Below, in pieces: positions 53,080 to 60,610 of a DNA stretch of 64,000 bases; position 1 is the stretch's first letter; every line of letters begins with the position of its first letter. The translations under genes were made by a program, and so were the position numbers. Source of the DNA: Spirochaeta isovalerica (GTDB lineage: Bacteria > Spirochaetota > Spirochaetia > DSM-2461); contig NZ_JACHGJ010000001.1 of the NCBI RefSeq assembly GCF_014207565.1, positions 558,001-622,000 on the forward strand, read 5' to 3'. The notes beneath the pieces are model-generated. The model saw only the letters and a list, made by a program, of their open reading frames with translations. It did not search any database and had not been told where the DNA came from.

Positions 53080-53125
53080 TAATCAATCTCCTTTTTACTT
53101 TGAAAAACAAATATCGCTAATAAAG

Positions 53126-53154
53126 ATGATAGGAGCGAGCTTGCACCCCGTCAA
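53126..53154 (-). promoter_or_regulatory. Promoter of the nucleoside operon
   Basis: On the minus strand TTGACG (53149-53154) and TATCAT (53126-53131) have an ideal 17-nt spacer. The start is predicted near 53119, giving a 40-nt leader that is too short for a purine riboswitch. Confidence 0.7.
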
Positions 53155-53258
53155 GAATAAAGGTTCGGAACGCCCATCAGGTCGTGCCATTCGACAATAT
53201 GGTCGAAAAAAAAATCAGATTCGGTTTTAAATTGAATAAAACCCATTGAAAAAACGGT

Positions 53259-53972
53259 ATGGAATTTGCAATGATCTTTTTTATGAAAAAAAGACTAACT
53301 ACAACAATGCTACTTGTTCTGGCTCTGACAGCCGTTTCCGGAACAAATCTAGACAACATCTATGGAAAAAACGATTTGGATTACAGTAAAAGCCGCGGGG
53401 ATTTGTATGGCAATAATTTCGGCAGCATTCTCGATTACGACACAATGCCTCCCAGGCAGATCGATATCCAGAACGCTGAAAATGAAATAGAAAGCCTCCG
53501 GAACGATATCGCCGGCTTTCGGGAAGATATAAGAATTTACGAAAACAGAGGTGATGAAGACCGATCGAAAAAATCGGAAATCGCTGTTGTTCTCGGGAAA
53601 ATAGATATTCTTCTTATTGAATTGAAATCAACTTCAGCTCAACTCTATTCAGCCAAAGCGAACCAGACAGACAGCGTTATCCGCCAGAAACTACAGGACA
53701 GCATAGAGGAAAACCGTCAGCAGATATACGACCTGACCAATAGAAGAAGCGAACTGGTCAGCGAACGGGAAATGCTGCTGCAGAGCATTGAAACAGCAGA
53801 CCGGTTCGTAACTCTCAATAATCTTTTTATCAGAAAGTCCAACAGCAGGATAGCGTACCTGGAAAGCTGTATCGATTATTCCAACAGAGAAACAGATTCT
53901 GTCGATACGCTATTGGAAAAATCCACATCTTATCAGAATGAAGTGGATAACCTTATCAACGTCTCCTTTTAA
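53259..53972 (+). CDS. Exported coiled-coil protein of unknown function
   Basis: This 237-residue protein begins with a signal-like segment (MKKRLTTTMLLVLALTAVSG) and is then mostly charged helix with heptad patterns, such as IQNAENEIESLRNDIAGFRED and IEENRQQIYDLTNRRSELVSE. There is no enzymatic motif. The start is uncertain: ATGs at 53259, 53271 and 53283 are all in frame and none has a clear ribosome-binding site; 53283 gives the cleanest signal peptide. It probably acts outside the inner membrane as a structural or scaffolding protein. Confidence 0.65.
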   Translation: MEFAMIFFMKKRLTTTMLLVLALTAVSGTNLDNIYGKNDLDYSKSRGDLYGNNFGSILDYDTMPPRQIDIQNAENEIESLRNDIAGFREDIRIYENRGDEDRSKKSEIAVVLGKIDILLIELKSTSAQLYSAKANQTDSVIRQKLQDSIEENRQQIYDLTNRRSELVSEREMLLQSIETADRFVTLNNLFIRKSNSRIAYLESCIDYSNRETDSVDTLLEKSTSYQNEVDNLINVSF

Positions 53973-53986
53973 TTTTTATATATTAC

Positions 53987-54024
53987 AAAAAAGGGCTTCC
54001 GGTTTACGCCGGAAGCCCTTTTTT
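53987..54024. terminator. Bidirectional intrinsic terminator
   Basis: GGGCTTCCGG (53993-54002) pairs perfectly with CCGGAAGCCC (54009-54018), flanked by six A on one side and six T on the other. It serves the coiled-coil protein gene and the convergent hexokinase gene. Confidence 0.95.
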
Positions 54025-54038
54025 CAAGATAACATTTT

Positions 54039-55358
54039 TCAATTGGTTAACGCAGCGATAGCCGCTCCGATAAGCGGAGCATCTTCGACTTTTATGATAT
54101 CATAATAGCGTTTGCGATCTCCCGTCAGAAATTCATTAAGATATTTTTCTACTCTGAACTGGAATTTGTGATAGGCATAGAAGGTCGTTCCGTCAACTGT
54201 CAGGCAAATGGGTCTTACAGGACTTTCGCCTTTTCCCGATTTCAATATTATTCCCGCCATATTCACGGCGATAAGCTTCGCCGCTCTTTCAAGCATGCAA
54301 TCTATGAGAAAATAGAGGATGTCCCGATTTCTTTCGTGGTGGCGATCGCAGATTTTTGTCAGAATATTCTCTTTCATAAAGGGATTCTGCAGGAATTCAT
54401 TTACCTGTCTGGTATTGAGATTTCCCGCAATTTCCAGTTCGCTGGTAAAACCTTTATCAAAAATATCACTCTTTTCCGCTTCAAACAGAACTTCCGAGAC
54501 CAGGGCACCGAAGTAGGCTCCGGAAGTCATTTTTTCCAGAAAGTAGGAACCGGGAGCGGATGTTTTCTCATCGAGAATCTTATCCAACTTACCTCTTTCA
54601 GGAACGGAGAGGTTTCCCGATTCAACATTAATGATCTGTGAATGGGTACCGTCCAGATGAATAGCATCGAGCTTGTGTATATTTTCATTCGATTCGGAAT
54701 AGCAGCTGTTCAGGCCTGTTCCGAGGATAAATCCGAGATAATCCTCATAGTTCCGTTCAGGAGCGGATCCCTTGCCGGTTAAGAGGGTTGCCACCGTATC
54801 ATTGAGAATAACGATTTTATGGTCTCTTTTTACACCCCGGCTCTTCAGCCTTTCGAGCAGGCTTTTGCCGATCATCTTCCCTTCCACTTCCGGGGCCTGA
54901 ACTTCTTTGACGAATTTGATCAGCCGTCCGTCTTTGTCGGGAGTTATTTCTGTCGGGTATGAAAAGCAGAAACCTATCTTACCGCTGTCTTCAACTATAT
55001 CCATTATGGAATCAGCAAGAATATCAAAGAACTCATCGAAAGTCAGAATCCTGTCACTGCCCGGCATAGGACTTTTTCTGAAACTGTCAATTACGACCTG
55101 ACGGTTTTCATCGAAGTGAATCAGAGCCGTCCGGAAATTCGTTCCTCCCGCATCCATGACAATGACTTTTTCATTGACAGGAATTTCCATTTCACTTTCT
55201 ATAAACGTGGGGATCATCTGAAGAGAGCTCTTCTCTCCGTTCAGTCCCTTTTCCATTTCGGTAAGGAAATGCTGATAAGCTTTTTCCATATCGACCTGTT
55301 CATGGAACATGTTCATTTTTCCGAGGAAATCTTTTACCACGGTAAACTCTTCACTCAT
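54039..55358 (-). CDS. Hexokinase, eukaryotic type
   Basis: This 439-residue sugar kinase phosphorylates glucose or a related hexose. It has the two-lobed hexokinase fold: VIVMDAGGTNFRTALI (phosphate 1 loop), FCFSYPTEITPDKDGRLIKFVKE-like sugar site with catalytic DTVATLL further on, and LGFILGTGLNSCYSE (phosphate 2). It belongs to the eukaryote-like family, not to ROK or bacterial glucokinase; such hexokinases are typical of spirochaetes. GAGG precedes the ATG. Confidence 0.9.
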   Translation of the reverse strand: MSEEFTVVKDFLGKMNMFHEQVDMEKAYQHFLTEMEKGLNGEKSSLQMIPTFIESEMEIPVNEKVIVMDAGGTNFRTALIHFDENRQVVIDSFRKSPMPGSDRILTFDEFFDILADSIMDIVEDSGKIGFCFSYPTEITPDKDGRLIKFVKEVQAPEVEGKMIGKSLLERLKSRGVKRDHKIVILNDTVATLLTGKGSAPERNYEDYLGFILGTGLNSCYSESNENIHKLDAIHLDGTHSQIINVESGNLSVPERGKLDKILDEKTSAPGSYFLEKMTSGAYFGALVSEVLFEAEKSDIFDKGFTSELEIAGNLNTRQVNEFLQNPFMKENILTKICDRHHERNRDILYFLIDCMLERAAKLIAVNMAGIILKSGKGESPVRPICLTVDGTTFYAYHKFQFRVEKYLNEFLTGDRKRYYDIIKVEDAPLIGAAIAALTN

Positions 55359-55394
55359 CTACACATCCTCTTTTTTTACACTTGATTCTTCATA

Positions 55395-55423
55395 TAAATA
55401 CAAAATAACCGCAGAAATTTCAA
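55395..55423 (-). promoter_or_regulatory. Probable promoter of the hexokinase gene
   Basis: On the minus strand TTGAAA (55418-55423) and TATTTA (55395-55400) are spaced 17 nt, with a start near 55388. Confidence 0.45.
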
Positions 55424-55462
55424 TGGATTGAAGAAATCACTCCATTAATGGACAATATAATT

Positions 55463-55942
55463 ATGAAAATAACTCTGATATCCGTAGGAAAACTGAAAGA
55501 AAAATACCTCAGGGAAGGTATCGCCGAATATTCAAAACGCCTTTCACGATACTGCAGCCTTGAAATGATAGAAGTTTCCGATGAAAAATGTCCGGAATCA
55601 TTGAGCGATGCGGATAAAGAGATAATTAAAAACAAAGAAGGTGATCGGATTACTTCGAAACTGAAGGAAGGAACATATCTCATCACCCTGGAAATCGAAG
55701 GAAAAGAACTCAGTTCTGAAAAGCTGGCTTCCAGAATTGAAAAAGTCACAACCGGAGGAAACAGCCATCTTACCTTTCTGATCGGCGGATCTCTGGGATT
55801 GAGCGATAATCTGAAAAGGCGGACTGATTTTGCCTTGTCCTTTTCAAAACTGACTTTTCCTCATCAGATGATGAAATTGATTTTACTGGAACAGATCTAC
55901 AGATCTTTCAGGATTATTCGCAACGAGCCTTATCACAAATAA
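55463..55942 (+). CDS. rlmH: RlmH, 23S rRNA pseudouridine-1915 N3-methyltransferase
   Basis: From the ATG at 55463 the protein has 159 residues, close to the usual 155-160. It begins MKITLISVGKLKEKYLREGI and ends with the SPOUT knot: FLIGGSLGLSD, LSFSKLTFPHQMM and IYRSFRIIRNEPYHK, which form the SAM and ribosome contact surface. It methylates the conserved pseudouridine of helix 69 in assembled ribosomes. An ATG five codons earlier is possible but less like the family. Confidence 0.95.
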   Translation: MKITLISVGKLKEKYLREGIAEYSKRLSRYCSLEMIEVSDEKCPESLSDADKEIIKNKEGDRITSKLKEGTYLITLEIEGKELSSEKLASRIEKVTTGGNSHLTFLIGGSLGLSDNLKRRTDFALSFSKLTFPHQMMKLILLEQIYRSFRIIRNEPYHK

Positions 55943-55962
55943 AATGTCCCCTCCGGTCCGCA

Positions 55963-57033
55963 TCATTCTTTCAGAAGCGGTATCAGAAAATCATTATTGT
56001 AAATCTCAGCCAGGTCGGCCGCTGTTCGGCCTTCCAGATCCCGGTAGCTTTTATTCATTCCCATAGCCACAAGTCGAATGACATTTTCCCGGTTTCCCGA
56101 AAGGGCTGCATAATGAAGTAGCATTCTCCCCTTTCCGTCGACTACTGCCGGTTCCGCTCCGCCCTGGAGCAGTAAAAAAACAATATCCCAGTTATTCTGA
56201 CGGGCAGCCATAAGAAGAAGAGGCTCGCCCTCGACAGCAATATCGGGATCCGCACCCTCCTCCAGCAAAGCTCTCGTCGTATAGTACTGACCACTCAGGA
56301 CAGCTTCTATCAAACCGGTTCTTTCTGTTCTGACTCTTGCAAAACCTATTGTGAGGTGAGCCCCGTTGAAACGGAGAGACAATTTATGATCTTCGCCCTC
56401 CCCGCCTCTGTCATCTAGTGAAATAGCAAGGATTCTTCTCTCCTGAGGGCTGAGATAGTAACCGACAACATAACTATCGAGAAGGACAGAACCTTTTGTG
56501 TCATTGTGTGTATAGGAGTAGAGAGACTTCACGCCTTTTTTTTCCGACTTTATTATGAGGTTAAGACTGGCAATGCCTCTGTTTCCGGCAAGCATGGTCG
56601 TCTCCTCATATATTGAGTACTCATCATTGCCCCAGGAGAAATCACCGGGACCATAGGACGGATTTCTATCGGGAATAATGGAATAATCTCCCAGCTTCTG
56701 ACTGAAGGATTCCCTATTCTCCTTCCAGAGAACGCCTATGCCGCCTTCGGGCATGTCAAATGGTTCCGATTCAAACAAAACCCGATCTTCAATCCCGTCA
56801 AAAATCATAAGAATGACTGTTGAAGACACATTGTCCTGAACCATGAAAGCACTTGCCCCATTTTCCGACCAGCCGATAGGGATAAACGAAAAAGGATTGC
56901 CTCTGCCGAAACGCACAGACCGCACCGGAGGATCGTATAATCCCGAAACCCGGTTTCCCCACAATAGAAGGGGAAATAAAAAGAAAAAATAAATTATTAT
57001 TAACAATTTTGCTTCAAACTTGATCATAGTCAT
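55963..57033 (-). CDS. Exported ankyrin-repeat protein
   Basis: This 356-residue protein has an N-terminal signal or anchor (LLIIIYFFFLFPLLLWG) and an unrecognised middle part. The C-terminal third (about 240-356) holds three to four ankyrin repeats with DPDIAVEGEPLLLMAARQNN and GRMLLHYAALSGNRENVIRLV. Ankyrin repeats mediate protein binding; outside the cytoplasm the partner is unknown. The gene is convergent with rlmH and diverges from the DUF445 gene by 24 nt. Confidence 0.8.
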   Translation of the reverse strand: MTMIKFEAKLLIIIYFFFLFPLLLWGNRVSGLYDPPVRSVRFGRGNPFSFIPIGWSENGASAFMVQDNVSSTVILMIFDGIEDRVLFESEPFDMPEGGIGVLWKENRESFSQKLGDYSIIPDRNPSYGPGDFSWGNDEYSIYEETTMLAGNRGIASLNLIIKSEKKGVKSLYSYTHNDTKGSVLLDSYVVGYYLSPQERRILAISLDDRGGEGEDHKLSLRFNGAHLTIGFARVRTERTGLIEAVLSGQYYTTRALLEEGADPDIAVEGEPLLLMAARQNNWDIVFLLLQGGAEPAVVDGKGRMLLHYAALSGNRENVIRLVAMGMNKSYRDLEGRTAADLAEIYNNDFLIPLLKE

Positions 57034-57057
57034 GTATATCAGTATATTTTTCGAGTT

Positions 57058-57774
57058 ATGATAAATAAGAGCTCAATTACAACTTTAATTACCATTATAG
57101 TCATTATTATCGGTTACTTTTCTCCGGTCTTCAGAAATCAGATTCTCAATACAGGTTATTTCGCCCTTTCGGGAGCAGTGACTAACTGGCTGGCAATCTA
57201 TATGCTTTTTGAAAAAGTCCCCTTTCTCTACGGATCCGGCGTAATCCCTCTTCATTTTATGGAATTCAAGAAAGGAATAAAAGACCTGATAATGGATCAG
57301 TTTTTCACTTCTGATAATATCAGGCGGATCATTAAAGAGGAATCGGCCTCCCTTATGCCTTCCATTGATTTCGAAGGAGCCATCAATTCTGTCGACTATA
57401 ACAGAATATTCGAAAAAATCACCGAAGCCATTCTCAGTTCCCGTTTCGGAGGGATGCTCGGAATGTTCGGCGGAGCTTCCGCTCTGGAATCTTTCAGAGA
57501 ACCAATGATCGGGAAGATAAAAGACTTCATCAGAGAGGAAACCTCATCTCCAGAGTTTATGGCTGCGGTGAGCAGTGAGATATCCACGGATAAAGTCTCT
57601 GAAGAGCTTATTGAAAAAATAAGCATGATCGTTGACAGGAGACTCGAAGAACTCACTCCCCAGATGGTCAAAGAAATAATTCAGAAGATGATCAGAAAAC
57701 ACCTGGGATGGCTTGTTATCTGGGGCGGTGTCTTCGGAGGACTTATCGGTCTGGCCATGAGTTTCATTACCTGA
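57058..57774 (+). CDS. DUF445-family membrane protein
   Basis: This 238-residue protein matches the DUF445 layout: an N-terminal hydrophobic pair with SGAVTNWLAIYMLFEKVPFLYGSG-like sequence, a helical cytoplasmic or external middle, and a C-terminal membrane segment (GWLVIWGGVFGGLIGLAMSF). The family's function is not established. The NFACT gene begins 2 nt after its stop, so the two are probably co-transcribed. Confidence 0.8.
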   Translation: MINKSSITTLITIIVIIIGYFSPVFRNQILNTGYFALSGAVTNWLAIYMLFEKVPFLYGSGVIPLHFMEFKKGIKDLIMDQFFTSDNIRRIIKEESASLMPSIDFEGAINSVDYNRIFEKITEAILSSRFGGMLGMFGGASALESFREPMIGKIKDFIREETSSPEFMAAVSSEISTDKVSEELIEKISMIVDRRLEELTPQMVKEIIQKMIRKHLGWLVIWGGVFGGLIGLAMSFIT

Positions 57775-57776
57775 AC

Positions 57777-59201
57777 ATGTCATTGAACAACAGCGAGATA
57801 GATCTGATTCTCAAAGAATTGGATCTTATCTCATCCAGAGTCGACAGGATTAGTCAACCGGACCGTTTTTCTCTTTATCTGGAAACTTACGGCAGAGAGG
57901 GGAAACAGAAAATCCAGGTCAGTCTTGATCACAATTCAGTCCGGCTCTGCAGGGTCGACCAGAAGCCGGAGCTTCCTTCAACTCCTCCCCGCTTTGCCCA
58001 GCTCCTGACGGCACGAATCAAAGGTTCCAGGATACTCTCTGTTTCCCAACCGGAAAAGGAAAGGATAGTCCATCTGGTTTTTTCAGGCGAGGAGGAAAAC
58101 TACAATCTCTGGATCAGGTTCTGGAGCGGAAACCCCAATATTATTCTAACTGGTGAAAACAATATAATCATCGATGTCCTTTACCGGAAAAAAAACCAGA
58201 ACGAATATCCCGGAAAAACGTACCAGCCGGATTTCAGTCAGTTATCCACGAATAAGGATCCCGTTCCAAGGCCTGTGCGGGACTACGAAGGTTTTTCCGA
58301 CTTCAACAGTTTTGTAAACGATTATTACAATAAGGGAAAAGGGGTAAGGGAATTTGAGAGCAGAAAGGAGCTAGTGCTTAAAAAGCTTAAAAGGAAGTTT
58401 TTGCAGTTTGAAAATCTTCACAGGAATTTACTGGAAAAACAACAATATTATTCCCGCTATGATGACCTGCGCCTGCAGGGAGAATTAATCGGTTCATCCC
58501 TCCATCTTCTGAAAAAGGGAGATTCTTCCCTGAAGACTAAAAACTATTACGACGGAAAAGAAATATGCATTCCCCTGAAACCGGAACTGTCACCTTCGGA
58601 AAACCGTGACGACTTTTATGCTTTATCAAAAAAATACCGACGGGGTCTTGAGAAAATAACTGAGGATCTTGCAGATGTGGAAGAGAAGATCTCAGAGCAG
58701 GAAATTCTAATAAATAAGGCTGAGAGAATTGCAGGAACGGAAGAGTTGGAGCTTTTTGAGAAAGCTTTACCCGATTCCCCGGCTGATAGCGAACAAAAAC
58801 GCGGTTCCGTAAAAATCAATACAGGTCTTAGGTTTAAATCAGGTAAATATGAAATACTCGTTGGCAGGAATTCCAGGGAAAACGATGCACTTCTGAGGAA
58901 ATATGCCAGAGGTAATGATATCTGGCTTCATGTCCGGCAGCACCCGGGCGGATATGTATTTATAAAAACCTTAAAAGGGAAATCCGTTCCTCTCGAAACC
59001 CTTCTCAATGCCGCTAACCTGGCCATATTGTACAGCAGCCTGAAAAAAAAGACTGAGGCCGACATCCATTATACGGAAGTGAAAAATCTCAGAAGAATCA
59101 AAGGCGGCGCCCCCGGCCGGGTTCTGGTTAACAATGACAAAAACATTCACATTAAATACGATGAAAAGAGGATTGAAATACTCCGGAACAAAGAGAGTTG
59201 A
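57777..59201 (+). CDS. NFACT-family protein (RqcH/FbpA-like)
   Basis: From the ATG at 57777 the protein has 474 residues, short for RqcH (about 570). NFACT proteins bind stalled large ribosomal subunits and recruit alanyl-tRNA for C-terminal tailing. The N-terminal domain, a long coiled coil (about 205-335) and the C-terminal NFACT-R domain with GRNSRENDALLRKYARGNDIW and KGGAPGRVLV are visible. At the position of the DR motif (D97-R98 in Bacillus RqcH) it has E95-R96. An upstream start at 57708 lies inside the DUF445 gene and was rejected. Confidence 0.85.
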   Translation: MSLNNSEIDLILKELDLISSRVDRISQPDRFSLYLETYGREGKQKIQVSLDHNSVRLCRVDQKPELPSTPPRFAQLLTARIKGSRILSVSQPEKERIVHLVFSGEEENYNLWIRFWSGNPNIILTGENNIIIDVLYRKKNQNEYPGKTYQPDFSQLSTNKDPVPRPVRDYEGFSDFNSFVNDYYNKGKGVREFESRKELVLKKLKRKFLQFENLHRNLLEKQQYYSRYDDLRLQGELIGSSLHLLKKGDSSLKTKNYYDGKEICIPLKPELSPSENRDDFYALSKKYRRGLEKITEDLADVEEKISEQEILINKAERIAGTEELELFEKALPDSPADSEQKRGSVKINTGLRFKSGKYEILVGRNSRENDALLRKYARGNDIWLHVRQHPGGYVFIKTLKGKSVPLETLLNAANLAILYSSLKKKTEADIHYTEVKNLRRIKGGAPGRVLVNNDKNIHIKYDEKRIEILRNKES

Positions 59202-59233
59202 AAGAATATTATGAAAACCGGATAATATATCCT

Positions 59234-60061
59234 ATGGACAAAAAAAAAGACAAAAGAGTGCGGCAGCCCATTGTCGATGGTATATTTTATCCCGCCTCAG
59301 GGGAAGAACTGACAGCACTTATAGAATCCTATGCTGAAGATTTAATTCCCGGCGAAAGCGATTTAATATATACACCTCATGCCGGTTACTCTGTAGCAGG
59401 CAAACTGATGGCTGAAGCTTTTATTTCAGCAGCCAAAAGGAACATAAAGGAAGTCGTCATTATCTCCCCTGTTCACCGGGAGGAAAGCGACACAATTATT
59501 CTGCCGAATTTCAAGTTTTTTGAAACGCCTTTAGGTCAGATTCCCATCAATATGAAATCACTTCACTTGTTTCAGAATGAAGATAGTTTGATCGTCCGCA
59601 ACGACATTCCCCATCTGGAAGAACATTCCATTGAAGACCAGCTTCCCTTTATTCAGTTTCTCTTTCCAGAAGCAACTATTCTTCCTGTTTTAATGGGAAA
59701 GACAACGATTTCTCTGGTCAGGAAAGTAGCGAAAGGGCTGGAACGAGCCTATAGCGGTGATAGAAATGATGTCCTTTTCGTTGCGACGGGGAACCTCAGT
59801 TCCTATGCGGGCCGAGAGGAATCTCTGTCGGCAGCAGAAAAAGCACTCTCTCTTTTTTCCGGCGGAGATTGGCGCTCCATAATTGAAAACAGGAGAACCG
59901 GAAACATAGAAGCATGCGGAGCCGGCCCTCTCTCTGCGTTTCTGGCCTATTTCGGGACGGCTCTTTCCATGAAAGTGCTAAGCCGGAGTGAATCTGTCGG
60001 AAAGGAATCGGAAAAAGGTAAAACAGTCGCATACGGAGCCCTTTCGTTCAAGGAGGACTGA
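59234..60061 (+). CDS. MEMO-family protein (AmmeMemoRadiSam system protein B)
   Basis: From the ATG at 59234 this is 275 residues; a TTG at 59198 is also in frame and overlaps the NFACT stop. The MEMO fold is shown by IVDGIFYPASGEEL, TPHAGYSVAG and HSIEDQLPFIQFLFP, which contain the conserved His residues of the putative metal site. MEMO proteins are often encoded with AMMECR1 and a radical SAM protein; the function of the set is not settled. AMMECR1 follows directly. Confidence 0.88.
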   Translation: MDKKKDKRVRQPIVDGIFYPASGEELTALIESYAEDLIPGESDLIYTPHAGYSVAGKLMAEAFISAAKRNIKEVVIISPVHREESDTIILPNFKFFETPLGQIPINMKSLHLFQNEDSLIVRNDIPHLEEHSIEDQLPFIQFLFPEATILPVLMGKTTISLVRKVAKGLERAYSGDRNDVLFVATGNLSSYAGREESLSAAEKALSLFSGGDWRSIIENRRTGNIEACGAGPLSAFLAYFGTALSMKVLSRSESVGKESEKGKTVAYGALSFKED

Positions 60062-60610
60062 ATGAGTCATTTAAGCCGGATTGAACAAAGAAAGTATCTG
60101 CAATACGCCCGGGACACCATTGCATGGAAACTCGGGCTGAGGGATACCAAACCTGATTTTGAAACTCAGGGAGGACCTTTCGGCGCTTTCGTCACATTAA
60201 AAAAATCCGGAGAATTAAGAGGCTGCATCGGCAATATAGTTTCAGAAAGGCCCCTTTCGGAAACCATCCGGGATATGGCTCTATCCGCGGCATTCAGGGA
60301 TCCGCGATTCCCGCCTCTGAAAGTTGAGGAATTCCGGGATCTATCTATAGAAATATCGGTTCTCTCTCCTCTGGAAAGAGTCAAAGATACGAGCCTGATC
60401 GAGCCCGGCCGTGATGGCCTCCTGATCAGAAACGGATATCATTCCGGACTTCTTCTTCCGCAAGTGGCTACCGAACAGAATTGGGACAGGGAAACCTTTA
60501 TCGAGCATACATTTTACAAAGCGGGTTTGAGTCCCGATTTTCTTGAAGATGACAAGACGGAAATCTATTCTTTCACAGCGGAAGTCTTCAGTGAGAATGA
60601 TCTGACATAA
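60062..60610 (+). CDS. AMMECR1-domain protein (AmmeMemoRadiSam system protein A)
   Basis: This 182-residue protein matches the AMMECR1 family with GGPFGAFVTLKKSGELRGCIGNI and MALSAAFRDPRFPPL, including the invariant LRGCIG box. Its ATG abuts the MEMO stop (TGAATG) and AAGGAGG precedes it. The family is widespread but its activity is unknown. Its 3' end overlaps the convergent GGDEF gene by 23 nt. The radical SAM member of the trio is not in this window. Confidence 0.9.
   Translation: MSHLSRIEQRKYLQYARDTIAWKLGLRDTKPDFETQGGPFGAFVTLKKSGELRGCIGNIVSERPLSETIRDMALSAAFRDPRFPPLKVEEFRDLSIEISVLSPLERVKDTSLIEPGRDGLLIRNGYHSGLLLPQVATEQNWDRETFIEHTFYKAGLSPDFLEDDKTEIYSFTAEVFSENDLT

Noticed and set aside
53080-53125. 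Purine riboswitch before the nucleoside operon
   Set aside because: The predicted leader is about 40 nt, too short for a riboswitch aptamer, and no conserved core is seen.
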